Origin: Streptomyces sp. CB02009
GTDB taxonomy: Bacteria; Actinomycetota; Actinomycetes; Streptomycetales; Streptomycetaceae
Assembly: GCF_001905825.1 (NCBI RefSeq)
Contig: NZ_LIVV01000001.1
Coordinates: 1 to 35,419 of the forward strand
Length of the DNA: 35,419 nt
Reading direction: 5' to 3'
Shown here: positions 18,972 to 26,006 of the stretch, in pieces
How positions within the stretch are numbered: position 1 is the first letter of the stretch
Layout of the letters: the number at the start of each line of letters is the position of its first letter
Program-made: the position numbers and the translations under genes
Notes under the pieces: model-generated
Database searches by the model: none
What the model was told of the DNA's origin: nothing
Seen by the model: only the letters and a program-made list of their open reading frames with translations

Positions 18972-19781
18972 TCAGGCGCGCAGGTCGCCCTCGATGACCG
19001 TGACCGCGTGACCGTTCAGGAGAGTGCGGTCGCCGCGCAGCCGTGTCCGGACGATGCCGGTGCGGGCGCCGCCCTGCAGACCGACCAGGTCGTCGCGGCC
19101 GAACCGGGCCGACCAGTAGGGGGCGAGCGCGGTGTGGGCGCTGCCGGTCACCGGGTCCTCGTCGATGCCGACGGCGGGGAAGAAGCCGCGGGAGACGAAG
19201 TCGTAAGCCCCGTCCGGGTCCTGGGCGGCGGCGGTGGCGATGATGCCGCGGGTCGAGAGGACCTTCAGGGCGGCGTGGTCCGGCGCGAGCGCGCGCACGG
19301 TGGGCTCGTCGCGCAGCTCGACGACGAGGTCGCCGATGTGGTCGGACGTGTCGTGGACGGCGACGACCTCGGCGCCGAGCGCCTTCTCCAGGCCGTCGGG
19401 GACGGGGGCCGGGGTGAGGGTGGAGGTCGGGAAGCCCATCGTGATCGTGCCGTCGGCCTCGGCGGTGGCGCCGAGCAGGCCGCAGCGGGCCGCGAAGCGG
19501 ACGGGGCCGCTCGCCGTACCGGTGGAGTGCAGGACGTGGGCCGTCGCCAGTGTGGCGTGGCCGCACATGTCGACCTCGGTGGTGGGGGTGAACCAGCGCA
19601 GGGCCCAGTCGGCCTCGCCGCCGGCGGGCAGCGGGTGGGCGAAGGCCGTCTCGGAGAGGTTGACCTCCGCGGCGACCCGCTGGAGCCAGGCGTCGTCCGG
19701 GAAGGAGTCCAGGAGCAGGACTCCGGCCGGGTTGCCGGAGAAGGGCTGGTCGGTGAAGGCGTCGACGATGCGGATCCTCAT
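18972..19781 (-). CDS. PhzF family phenazine-biosynthesis-like isomerase/epimerase
   Basis: 269 aa. Catalytic glutamate E44 in NLSETAF, the GH motif in DMCGHATLATAHVL (G74-H75), and the C-terminal DEDPVTGSAHTALAPYW that completes the active site between the two mirrored halves. The family includes PhzF (isomerises 2,3-dihydro-3-hydroxyanthranilate) and many isomerases of unknown substrate; there are no other phenazine genes here, so a phenazine role is unlikely. ATG 19781 begins RIRIVDAFTDQPFSGNPAG, the standard N-terminus; a longer ORF back to 19862 adds non-family sequence. Single gene, ended by the shared terminator. Confidence 0.92.
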   Translation of the reverse strand: MRIRIVDAFTDQPFSGNPAGVLLLDSFPDDAWLQRVAAEVNLSETAFAHPLPAGGEADWALRWFTPTTEVDMCGHATLATAHVLHSTGTASGPVRFAARCGLLGATAEADGTITMGFPTSTLTPAPVPDGLEKALGAEVVAVHDTSDHIGDLVVELRDEPTVRALAPDHAALKVLSTRGIIATAAAQDPDGAYDFVSRGFFPAVGIDEDPVTGSAHTALAPYWSARFGRDDLVGLQGGARTGIVRTRLRGDRTLLNGHAVTVIEGDLRA

Positions 19782-19981
19782 GGCGCCGACCGTACCGGGG
19801 GCCGGATCGGGCGGGCCAAGGCCAATCGCGGAGAACTGGACCGGGTGGGGGCGCACCGGCACTCCTTCGGTGTGGGGCGGTGACCTGGGCGGATGAGGTG
19901 CGGGGGCGGGCGCGGCGTCCGGAGGTCAGACGCCGGCGGCCGGCGGACGGTGGTGGGACGGCGACGGTTCAGTCGGCAAGC

Positions 19982-20010
19982 TTGCTCGCCGAACAGTTCC
20001 GATATATCGT
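19982..20010 (+). promoter_or_regulatory. Promoter with overlapping operator of the PadR gene
   Basis: TTGCTC (19982-19987), 17-base spacer, TATCGT (20005-20010). The palindrome CGATATATCG (20000-20009) covers the -10 box, so a bound repressor would block polymerase. The obvious candidate is the PadR protein made just downstream. The rest of the gap 19782-20061 shows nothing else. Confidence 0.6.
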
Positions 20011-20061
20011 TGAGGCATCGCGACAGTTCAGCGAATGAAACCCGATGGAAGGAGCGTTGCG

Positions 20062-20688
20062 ATGCGTTCACATGGACACGAGTACGGAAACGGACACGGA
20101 GCCGGCCGTGGAGCCTGCGGCCCCGGGCCTCGCGGTGACTTCGAAGGACGGCGCGCGGCGTTCGGGCCCTTCGGGCCGGGCTTCGGCGGCGGACCCTTCG
20201 GAGGCGGTCCCTTCGGCGGCGGACGCGGTCACGGGGGCGGCCGGGGAAGGGCGCGGCGCGGCGACGTGCGCGCCTCGATCCTGGCGCTCCTCAAGGACCG
20301 CCCGATGCACGGCTACGAGATGATCAGGGAGATCGGCGAGCGCAGCGACGGGGCCTGGCGGCCCAGTCCCGGCTCGGTCTACCCCACCCTTCAGATGCTG
20401 GAGGACGAGGGACTGATCACCAGCGCGAGCGAGGGCGGCAAGAAGCTGTTCACGCTCACCGACACCGGCCGCGCCGAGGCCGAAGAGGGCCCCGACGCAC
20501 CCTGGGAGGACGCCGGTCGCGGCGTCGACTGGGAGGCCATGAACGAGATCCGGCAGGCCGGATTCGGACTCATGGAGGCGTTCGGGCAGGTCTGGAAGGC
20601 CGGCAGCGCCGAGCAGCGGAAGAAGGCGGTCGGCGTGATCAACGAGGCCCGCAAGAAGCTGTACCTGATCCTGGCCGACGAGCACTGA
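20062..20688 (+). CDS. PadR family transcriptional regulator
   Basis: 208 aa. The PadR winged helix is clear: RGDVRASILALLKDRPMHGYEMIREIGERSDGAWRPSPGSVYPTLQMLEDEGLITSASEGGKKLFTLTDTGRA. It is followed by an acidic linker and a helical C-terminal part used for dimer contact (EAFGQVWKAGSAEQRKKAVGVINEARKKLYLIL). The N-terminal ~70 residues are an unusual Gly/His/Phe-rich tail with FGPFGPGFGGGPFGGGPFGGG and many His-Gly pairs. ATG 20062 has GGAAGGAG at 20047-20054. A palindrome on its own promoter suggests autorepression. No adjacent efflux pump is present, so targets are elsewhere. Confidence 0.92.
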   Translation: MRSHGHEYGNGHGAGRGACGPGPRGDFEGRRAAFGPFGPGFGGGPFGGGPFGGGRGHGGGRGRARRGDVRASILALLKDRPMHGYEMIREIGERSDGAWRPSPGSVYPTLQMLEDEGLITSASEGGKKLFTLTDTGRAEAEEGPDAPWEDAGRGVDWEAMNEIRQAGFGLMEAFGQVWKAGSAEQRKKAVGVINEARKKLYLILADEH

Positions 20689-20719
20689 TCCCGTGCCCGT
20701 GAGGGGCCGGGAGCGGTCG

Positions 20720-20751
20720 AAGGGCCCCGTGGCGGTCGCCACGGGGCCCTT
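20720..20751. terminator. Bidirectional Rho-independent terminator
   Basis: A 15-bp perfect stem (20720-20734 with 20737-20751) closing on GT, with three T on the right and two A on the left. It lies between the convergent PadR and SRPBCC genes. Confidence 0.9.
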
Positions 20752-20764
20752 TCGTCCGTCCGGA

Positions 20765-21196
20765 TCAGACCACCAGGCCCGAGAGCTTGCGCAGCGACTC
20801 CGTCAGGGCGGCCGTCGCCGAGTCCTTGAGCTTGCCCGCCATCAGGGAGACCGCCGCGCCGGTGAACTCGCCGTCGATCCGCACGGTCGTGGCGTCTTCC
20901 CCGTCCGCCGCCAGTGAGTAGCGCGTGGTGACGAGCACGCCCATCGGCCCCTTGCCCTTGATGGCGAAGGCGCGCTCGGCCTCCAGCTCCTCGACCGTCC
21001 AGAGCACCTCGGCGGGGAAGCCCATCAGCTTCATGTTCTCCGTGAAGGTGGCACCCGCCTCGAGGGCGGCCGGACCGCCGTTCGGAAAGTTGGTGTGGGT
21101 GGCGTTCCACTCGCCGTACGAGGAGAAGTCCACGAGCTGCGCCCAGACCTTTCCGGTCGGTGCCTCGATCCGTGCCTCCGCGCTGACTTCGGCCAT
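20765..21196 (-). CDS. SRPBCC family protein (polyketide cyclase/CoxG-like)
   Basis: 143 aa, one START-like helix-grip domain. Typical beginning AEVSAEARIEAPTGKVWAQLVDFSSYGEWN, later FTENMKLMGFPAEVLWTVEELEAERAFAIKGKGPMGVLVTTRYSLAADGEDATTVRIDGEFTG, and a closing long helix LKDSATAALTESLRKLSGLV. The fold binds small hydrophobic ligands; members act in lipid transfer, stress response or aromatic polyketide cyclisation. No polyketide genes are nearby, so a biosynthetic role is not supported. ATG 21196 has AGGGGTGG upstream. Single gene. Confidence 0.9.
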   Translation of the reverse strand: MAEVSAEARIEAPTGKVWAQLVDFSSYGEWNATHTNFPNGGPAALEAGATFTENMKLMGFPAEVLWTVEELEAERAFAIKGKGPMGVLVTTRYSLAADGEDATTVRIDGEFTGAAVSLMAGKLKDSATAALTESLRKLSGLVV

Positions 21197-21265
21197 GAGA
21201 CCACCCCTTCACGCGTACCTACTGGGTTCCGGTGTCGCGGAACGTAGCCGGGCGGCCGTGAACAT

Positions 21266-21490
21266 TCAATACTGATGAACCGTCAGTTCTGCGGTGGCCG
21301 GCCCCGCCCCGTCGCCGATCCACCAGATCTCGGACGCGTCGAAGCTGTCGGAGGCGCGGGGCGCCGCCTCTTCCTCGTGGCAGTGGAAGGCCGCCCAGAA
21401 CAGATCGGCCGGCAGCGCCTCCCGGGGCGCGTACACCCGGTACACGTACTGCCGCCCGTCGCGCGCGAGCAGGGCCACCATCCAGAACAC
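21266..21490 (-). CDS. Small hypothetical protein
   Basis: 74 aa, no domain recognised. It starts with a short hydrophobic patch (VFWMVALLARDGRQ) followed by YVYRVYAPREALPADLFWAAFHCHEEEAAPRASDSFDASEIWWIGDGAGPATAELTVHQY. Third codon positions are nearly all G or C, as in real Streptomyces genes, whereas the upstream part of the same frame (to 21862) is not protein-like, so I cut it at GTG 21490; ATG 21481 is the alternative. No ribosome site is seen for either. Many Trp, Phe and Tyr residues suggest a compact fold. Confidence 0.65.
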   Translation of the reverse strand: MFWMVALLARDGRQYVYRVYAPREALPADLFWAAFHCHEEEAAPRASDSFDASEIWWIGDGAGPATAELTVHQY

Positions 21491-21686
21491 GATCGGAAGA
21501 CGTACGGCGCGGGGCCCGTGGTTGCGTCCGGAGCGCCATGCAAGGCGGCGCGCGCCCCGGGAGGGCGGCGCGCGCGATCTCATCCGTAAGGAGGAGGAAC
21601 CGCGCGCACGTGCCCAACTCCGGTGGGATGCGGACATGCTTCTCCCCGGCGATGACCCGGCGCCCCGAGCCTGATGAGGTGAGAGG

Positions 21687-22310
21687 GTGCACCGTCCCGT
21701 CCCGATTCCCCAGCAGCCCCTGCGGCCGCCCGCCGCCCCGCGCGCGGAGCTCGCGCCGTTCCTGACGCCGTCCCTCATGGCGGTCGTGACGGGCGCGCGC
21801 CGCAGAGCCCTCCGGGACGGCGACCGGCAGATCGACACCGCCCACCTCCTGCACTCGCTCATCGAGGCCGACCCCGAGGCCGCCGCCGCCTTCGAGGACG
21901 GCCGGAAGCGCGCCCGCGTCCTCGGCTACCTCGTCCAGCGCTCCATCGGATACGGGCTGCGCTGGCAGCGCTCGGTCGAGGAGTCGGCGGCCGGGCGGCT
22001 GCTGCCGGCCACGCGCGGGGCCGAGGGGCAGGACGGGCGGGCCTCCGGATGGTCGCCGGCCGCGACCGCGGCCCTCGAGGAGGCCTTCCGGCGGGCCGCC
22101 GAGCGCGGGGACACCCGGGCGCGCGGTCTCGACCTTCTCGCCGTCGTCGCCGCCGATCCGGAGAGCCGGGCCGCCGAGGTGCTGCGCCGCGCCGGGGTCG
22201 ATCCGGCCGCGCTGAGCGCCCGTGCCGGAGCCCCCGCCGACGCCGGTACGGCCGCTCTGGCGGAAGGCTCCGTTCCGTGGCCTGCCGGGGAGTCGTCTCA
22301 ACAGGTGTAA
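21687..22310 (+). CDS. Stand-alone Clp N-terminal domain protein
   Basis: 207 aa with two Clp-N repeats: LTPSLMAVVTGARRRALRDGDRQIDTAHLLHSLIEADPEAAAAFE and, after a linker, WSPAATAALEEAFRRAAERGDTRARGLDLLAVVAADPESRAAEVLRRAGVDPAALSA. There is no AAA+ ATPase domain, so it is not a Clp chaperone but has the shape of its substrate/adaptor-binding front part, as in plant ClpT or bacterial ClpC-adaptor relatives. GTG 21687 has GAGG 7 bases upstream. It could modulate ClpC:ClpP or bind the same adaptors; this is inference. It is followed by an EamA gene 41 bases later. Confidence 0.85.
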   Translation: MHRPVPIPQQPLRPPAAPRAELAPFLTPSLMAVVTGARRRALRDGDRQIDTAHLLHSLIEADPEAAAAFEDGRKRARVLGYLVQRSIGYGLRWQRSVEESAAGRLLPATRGAEGQDGRASGWSPAATAALEEAFRRAAERGDTRARGLDLLAVVAADPESRAAEVLRRAGVDPAALSARAGAPADAGTAALAEGSVPWPAGESSQQV

Positions 22311-22320
22311 CGGGGGTTAC
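22307..22320. promoter_or_regulatory. Palindrome upstream of first EamA gene
   Basis: GTAAC / GGGG / GTTAC, 32 bases before the ATG at 22352. A possible leaderless promoter (TTACGC at 22317, spacer 17, CATCAT at 22340-22345, 6 bases to the ATG) overlaps it. Both calls are tentative. Confidence 0.4.
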
Positions 22321-22351
22321 GCCCCTGACCGCGTCCTGTCATCATGGCCTG

Positions 22352-23371
22352 ATGCACGCGTCTCAGGGGAGAAGCGCCGGCCTGGGACTAGCCCTGGCCT
22401 CGGCCTTCGCATTCGGTGGTTCAGGAGTGGCGGCCAAGCCGCTCATCGAGGCGGGACTCGACCCGCTCCATGTCGTCTGGCTCCGGGTCGCCGGCGCCGC
22501 GCTCGTCATGCTCCCGGTGGCCTGGCGCCACCGCGACCTCCTGCGCCGCAAACCCGCGCTCCTCGTGGGCTTCGGGCTCCTCGCCGTCGCGGGCGTCCAG
22601 GCCTTCTACTTCGCCTCGATCTCCCGCATCCCCGTCGGTGTCGCGCTGCTCATCGAGTACCTCGCCCCGGCCCTCGTCCTCGGCTGGGTCCGCTTCGTCC
22701 AGCGCCGGCCCGTCACCCGCGCCGCCGCCCTCGGCGTCGTCCTGGCCGTCGGCGGTCTCGCCTGCGTCGTGCAGGTCTGGTCCGGACTCACCTTCGACCT
22801 CGTCGGACTCCTCCTCGCACTCGCCGCCGCCTGCTGCCAGGTCGGCTACTTCGTCCTCTCCGACCAGGGCTCGGGCGACGCCGAACAGGCCGACCCGATC
22901 GGCGTCATCGCGTACGGGCTGCTCATCGGCGCGCTCGTCCTCACCGTCGTCGCCCGTCCGTGGGGCATGGACTGGGCCCTGCTCGGCCGCAGCGCCGACA
23001 TGGACGGCACCTCCGTGCCCGCGTGGCTGCTCCTCGGCTGGATCGTGCTGATCGCCACGGTGCTCGCGTACGTCACCGGCGTCGTCTCGGTGCGGCGGCT
23101 CTCGCCGCAGGTGGCGGGTGTCGTGGCCTGCCTGGAGGCCGTCATCGCGACCGTGCTCGCCTGGGTGCTGCTCGGGCAGTACCTCGACGCGCCGCAGATC
23201 ATCGGCGGCGCGGTGGTCCTGGTCGGCGCCTTCATCGCCCAGTCGTCGACGCCCAAGGCGCCCGGGGCGGGGCCCGTGGCGGGGTCGGCGGCGGAGGTGG
23301 CCGGTGCCGTGGACGCCGCGGGTGCGACGGACCGCGATACCGAGTTGTCCGCCCGGCGGCCGGGGACCTAG
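22352..23371 (+). CDS. EamA/DMT superfamily transporter (first)
   Basis: 339 aa with about ten hydrophobic segments and two EamA repeats. The N-terminal helix reads GLGLALASAFAFGGSGVAAKPLIEAGLDPLHVVWLRVAGAALVMLP, and the second repeat ends VVACLEAVIATVLAWVLLGQYLDAPQIIGGAVVLVGAFIAQ. The family exports amino acids, metabolites or drugs by proton exchange; the substrate cannot be read. The C-terminus is a cytoplasmic Ala/Gly-rich tail. ATG 22352 has no ribosome site; the distance to a CATCAT box suggests a leaderless message. Its stop codon contains part of the -10 box of the leader peptide promoter that follows. Confidence 0.92.
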   Translation: MHASQGRSAGLGLALASAFAFGGSGVAAKPLIEAGLDPLHVVWLRVAGAALVMLPVAWRHRDLLRRKPALLVGFGLLAVAGVQAFYFASISRIPVGVALLIEYLAPALVLGWVRFVQRRPVTRAAALGVVLAVGGLACVVQVWSGLTFDLVGLLLALAAACCQVGYFVLSDQGSGDAEQADPIGVIAYGLLIGALVLTVVARPWGMDWALLGRSADMDGTSVPAWLLLGWIVLIATVLAYVTGVVSVRRLSPQVAGVVACLEAVIATVLAWVLLGQYLDAPQIIGGAVVLVGAFIAQSSTPKAPGAGPVAGSAAEVAGAVDAAGATDRDTELSARRPGT

Positions 23372-23374
23372 GGT
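23345..23374 (+). promoter_or_regulatory. Promoter of the leader peptide and second EamA gene
   Basis: TTGTCC (23345-23350), 18-base spacer, TAGGGT (23369-23374). Seven bases separate the -10 box from the A of ATG 23382, so transcription should begin exactly on the start codon. The promoter lies inside the last codons of the upstream EamA gene. Confidence 0.7.
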
Positions 23375-23381
23375 GCCGATC

Positions 23382-23417
23382 ATGCATGCGACCGTGCTTC
23401 CGCCTCCCGCCGCCTAG
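23382..23417 (+). CDS. Leaderless leader peptide MHATVLPPPAA
   Basis: Eleven codons and a TAG stop: M-H-A-T-V-L-P-P-P-A-A. The ATG lies at the predicted transcription start. The three prolines use three different codons (CCG, CCT, CCC), and CTT and CCT are rare in GC-rich Streptomyces. Consecutive prolines are known to slow ribosomes, with EF-P needed for relief. The stop codon touches the first base-paired segment of the structured region that follows. This is what a ribosome-sensed attenuator looks like; no experimental support is known to me. Confidence 0.6.
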   Translation: MHATVLPPPAA

Positions 23418-23509
23418 CGCGCGCGGAGACCTCCTCGACGAAGACCGGGCTCGGCCGGGCGACCTCTCGCCCCCGAGCGGTTCGTCGCTGCCCGCGCGCG
23501 GAGCCGAGC
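23418..23509 (+). promoter_or_regulatory. Structured leader RNA with alternative pairings (candidate attenuator)
   Basis: Nested stems: 23418-23426 with 23492-23500 (9 bp), 23436-23442 with 23481-23487 (7 bp), 23449-23454 with 23473-23478 (6 bp) and 23457-23462 with 23467-23472 (6 bp). The strand at 23449-23455 (GCTCGGC) can instead pair with GCCGAGC at 23503-23509, which would break the inner arm. A short dyad CTCC (23522-23525) / GGAG (23536-23539) can hide the ribosome site of the EamA gene. There is no T tract. Confidence 0.6.
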
Positions 23510-23546
23510 GACCACCCTTCCCTCCTGTCTTCCACGGAGAAGTCAC

Positions 23547-24521
23547 GTGTCGAACTCTTCGGAATCCGCCCTGTCCGTCGGGCGGAGCCTGCTCTATCTG
23601 ATCGTCGCCGGGATCGCCTGGGGCACGGCCGGTGCCGCCGCCTCGCTGATCTTCCGCATCAGCGACATGGGCCCGCTGGCCCTGTCCTTCTGGCGCTGCG
23701 TCGGCGGCCTCGTGCTGCTCCTCGGGGCGCTCGCCCTGCGGCCCCGCCGCCGCACGGCCCGTGCGGCCCGGGTCGCCGTGGAATCGCGCGGCCGCCGGAC
23801 GGCCCGCATCCTCGGGACCGGGATCGGGCTGACCGTCTTCCAGAGCGCCTACTTCGCCGCCGTCGAGGCCACCGGCCTGGCGGTCGGCACGGTCGTCACG
23901 CTGGGCGCGGGACCCGTCCTCATCGCCGTCGGCGCCCGGCTCACCATGGGCGAACGCCTCGGCCGCGGCGGCGTCACCGCCGTCACCGGGGCGCTCGCCG
24001 GGCTCGTCGTCCTCGTCCTCGGCGGCGGGGCGACGGAGGTCCGGCCGCTCGGTGTCGTCCTCGCGGTCGTCTCGGCGGCGGGATACGCGGCGATCACCCT
24101 GCTCACCCGCTACCTCGGCCGCGACGGCGGCCGAACGGACGCGCTGTCCACCACGACCTGGGCCTTCGCGATCGGGGCGGTCGGACTGCTGCCCGCGGCG
24201 CTCGCGGAGGGGCTCGTCCCGCACACGGACGCGCCGGTGAGCGTCCTGCTCCTGCTCGTCTACGTGGCCGCCGTGCCGACCGCGCTCGCCTACGCGCTGT
24301 ACTTCGCCGGGGCGGCGGTCGTCCGGGCCGCGACCGTCTCCGTGATCATGCTCCTGGAGCCGGTGAGCGCGGCCGTGATCGCCGTCTCGCTGCTCGGTGA
24401 GCGGCTCACCACCGCCATCGTGCTCGGCACGCTGCTGCTCCTCGCCGCCGTCACGGGCCTCGCGTTCGCCGAGGCGCGGACGGCGACGGCGGAACGGCGG
24501 CGGGAGGCCGTGGCGGTGTAG
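23547..24521 (+). CDS. EamA/DMT superfamily transporter (second, behind the leader peptide)
   Basis: 324 aa, ten hydrophobic segments, two EamA repeats. First repeat: [50 protein letters not shown]; second ends [46 protein letters not shown] charged Arg-rich loop ([20 protein letters not shown]) follows helix 2. GTG 23547 follows GGAG at 23536-23539. It is expressed from the leader promoter at 23345, so ribosome progress on the leader peptide probably sets its level. Export of an amino acid or of a compound that affects translation would fit, but the substrate is unknown. Confidence 0.92.
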   Translation: MSNSSESALSVGRSLLYLIVAGIAWGTAGAAASLIFRISDMGPLALSFWRCVGGLVLLLGALALRPRRRTARAARVAVESRGRRTARILGTGIGLTVFQSAYFAAVEATGLAVGTVVTLGAGPVLIAVGARLTMGERLGRGGVTAVTGALAGLVVLVLGGGATEVRPLGVVLAVVSAAGYAAITLLTRYLGRDGGRTDALSTTTWAFAIGAVGLLPAALAEGLVPHTDAPVSVLLLLVYVAAVPTALAYALYFAGAAVVRAATVSVIMLLEPVSAAVIAVSLLGERLTTAIVLGTLLLLAAVTGLAFAEARTATAERRREAVAV

Positions 24522-24560
24522 GCGGGGGCGGGCGGCGGGAGCCGTGGCGGTGCAGGCGGA

Positions 24561-24580
24561 GGCGGGGCCCGTGCCCCGCC
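24561..24580. terminator. Bidirectional hairpin terminator
   Basis: GGCGGGGC (24561-24568) pairs with GCCCCGCC (24573-24580) around CCGT, between the convergent EamA and PaiB genes. No T tract. Confidence 0.55.
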
Positions 24581-24584
24581 GACG

Positions 24585-25229
24585 TCAGCCGGTGGGGCGG
24601 CGGCGCAGCTGGTGGCCGCGGGCCGCCCGGTCGCGCGGGCCGTCGCGCTCGGCCAGCCGCTCCCTCACCCGGTCCTGGACCTCCGCGGGCTTGTTCCCCG
24701 CGTACTTGAACTTGGCCCGCACCTCGGTCACCTCAAGGCGCAGCCCCCGGATTCCGGACAGCATGCGGCCGAACGGCGCCTCGCCGGGGACGGCGGGGGC
24801 CGTGCCGCCGTCCGGCTGGAAGTGGGCGACCTGGCGGTTGAGCAGCTCCGCCTTCTCCGCCGGGTCGTCGACCACGTGCGCGGTGCAGCGCAGCTGGACG
24901 GAGGCGTAGTAGGAGGTGGGTGTGCCGTGCGCGGTGGGCGTGCCCTCGGGGGCCGTCCACGTGCCCGGCACGAAGACATAGTCGTCGACCACTCCGAGGA
25001 GCACCGTCGGGTTCGCCTCAAGGGCCCGCCACAGCGGGTTCGGGCGGGCCAGATGGGTCAGCACCCGGCCGTACGGGCCGGGCTCGGCCTCGTAGCGGAA
25101 GTGCATCGGCTGCACCCACGGCGGTTTTCCGGGCAGGCCGTTGACGGCGAGCTGGCCGAAGTCGTGCCGGGAGAGCCAGTCGCGCCACTCGTCCTCGTCG
25201 TGGGGGGCGTCCCAGGGGTGGATCAGCAT
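24585..25229 (-). CDS. FMN-binding negative transcriptional regulator (PaiB family)
   Basis: 214 aa FMN split-barrel protein. Conserved segments: MLIHPWDAPHDEDEWRDWLSRHDFGQLAVNG, VQPMHFRYEAEPGPYGRVLTHLARPNPLWRALEANPTVLLGVVDDYVFVPGTW, TSYYASVQLRCTAHVVDDPAEKAELLNRQVAHFQPDGG, and RMLSGIRGLRLEVTEVRAKFKYAGNKP. PaiB acts in Bacillus as a regulator of sporulation and protease genes; most actinobacterial members are unstudied. A short Arg-rich tail follows. It lies 48 bases after another FMN split-barrel gene on the same strand, so the two are probably one operon read leftward. Confidence 0.9.
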   Translation of the reverse strand: MLIHPWDAPHDEDEWRDWLSRHDFGQLAVNGLPGKPPWVQPMHFRYEAEPGPYGRVLTHLARPNPLWRALEANPTVLLGVVDDYVFVPGTWTAPEGTPTAHGTPTSYYASVQLRCTAHVVDDPAEKAELLNRQVAHFQPDGGTAPAVPGEAPFGRMLSGIRGLRLEVTEVRAKFKYAGNKPAEVQDRVRERLAERDGPRDRAARGHQLRRRPTG

Positions 25230-25277
25230 CGTCCGTCCGTCCCTTCGTCGTTCGCGGCTTCGCCGTCCGTGGCGCTT

Positions 25278-25964
25278 CTAGAGCGCGGCCAGGTAGTCGG
25301 GCAGGGCGACGGCCGGGTCGAGGTCGTCGGCCGGGACCGGCGCGCCGTATCCGCCGAGCAGGGGGACCACACCGGACCAGTGGGGGAGGGCGAGGTCCTC
25401 GGCGTCGTCGTTGGGGCCGCCGGTGCGGACCTTCGCCGAGACCTCGTTCAGGTCCAGGCGGATCACGGCCGTGGCGGCGAGCTCCTTGGCGTTCGCGGGG
25501 CGGGAGTCGGCGGACCGGCCGGGGACGACCTGGTCGACCAGCGCGTCGAGGGCGACGCGCAGCTCCTCGGGGTCGGTGACCTGGTGGGCGGTGCCGAGGA
25601 CCACGACCGAGCGGTAGTTGAGCGAGTGGTGGAAGGCGGAGCGGGCGAGCACGAGGCCGTCGACGTGCGTCACGGTCAGGCAGACGGGCAGGCCTGGGGC
25701 CGCCACGCCGTCGCCGGCCGCGCGCAGCGGCCGCGAGCCGGTCGAGCCGTGCACGTAGAGGCGGTCTTCGACGCGGCCGAAGAGGGTCGGGAGCACGACC
25801 GGCGCGCCGTCCCGCACGAACCCGAGGTGGCAGACGTAGGCCTCGTCGAGTATCGAGTGGACCAGTGCCTTGTCGTACGACGCGCGCTGGCGGGAGCGGG
25901 TGGGGACGGTCCGGTCGGTGGGCGGGTAGGTGTCGACGGCGGCTGTGTCGGTGGTGGCGCTCAT
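25278..25964 (-). CDS. Pyridoxamine 5'-phosphate oxidase family protein
   Basis: 228 aa FMN split-barrel protein: SILDEAYVCHLGFVRDGAPVVLPTLFGRVEDRLYVHGSTGSRPLRAAGDG, CLTVTHVDGLVLARSAFHHSLNYRSVVVLGTA, and GVVPLLGGYGAPVPADDL. It resembles the group adjacent to MocR regulators rather than true PdxH. I chose ATG 25964 because GAGGAA lies 6 bases upstream; ATG 25976, three codons earlier, lies near a possible transcription start. It is divergent from the MocR gene with only 35 bases between starts, so one shared operator controls both. Inference: it handles a vitamin B6 form or related amine under MocR control. Confidence 0.88.
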   Translation of the reverse strand: MSATTDTAAVDTYPPTDRTVPTRSRQRASYDKALVHSILDEAYVCHLGFVRDGAPVVLPTLFGRVEDRLYVHGSTGSRPLRAAGDGVAAPGLPVCLTVTHVDGLVLARSAFHHSLNYRSVVVLGTAHQVTDPEELRVALDALVDQVVPGRSADSRPANAKELAATAVIRLDLNEVSAKVRTGGPNDDAEDLALPHWSGVVPLLGGYGAPVPADDLDPAVALPDYLAAL

Positions 25965-26006
25965 TGCGTTCCTCATTGCACTAGTGCATACTTGGGTTTG
26001 TGCTAG
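25964..26006. promoter_or_regulatory. MocR promoter and shared divergent operator
   Basis: Plus-strand promoter: TTGCGT (25964-25969), 17-base spacer, CATACT (25987-25992), then 7 bases to the GTG at 26000, so the MocR message is probably leaderless. The operator candidate is the perfect palindrome TGCACTAGTGCA (25977-25988); in addition TTGCACTAG (25976-25984) and TTGTGCTAG (25998-26006) form a direct repeat 22 bp apart, two helical turns. Confidence 0.6.

Noticed and set aside
18972..19781. Part of a phenazine biosynthetic cluster (PhzF-like)
   Set aside because: No other phz genes nearby; PhzF-like isomerases are common and mostly unrelated to phenazines.
21538..21765. Plus-strand ORF with a ribosome-site-like GGAGGAGG upstream of GTG 21609
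   Set aside because: Sequence is low-quality Arg/Ser/Pro rich and overlaps the better supported Clp-N gene in another frame.
23418..23509. Guanidine (mini-ykkC) or other known riboswitch upstream of the EamA gene
   Set aside because: The paired ACGR-loop hairpins of mini-ykkC are not present and no other known core motif was recognised; an attenuator explains the leader ORF better.
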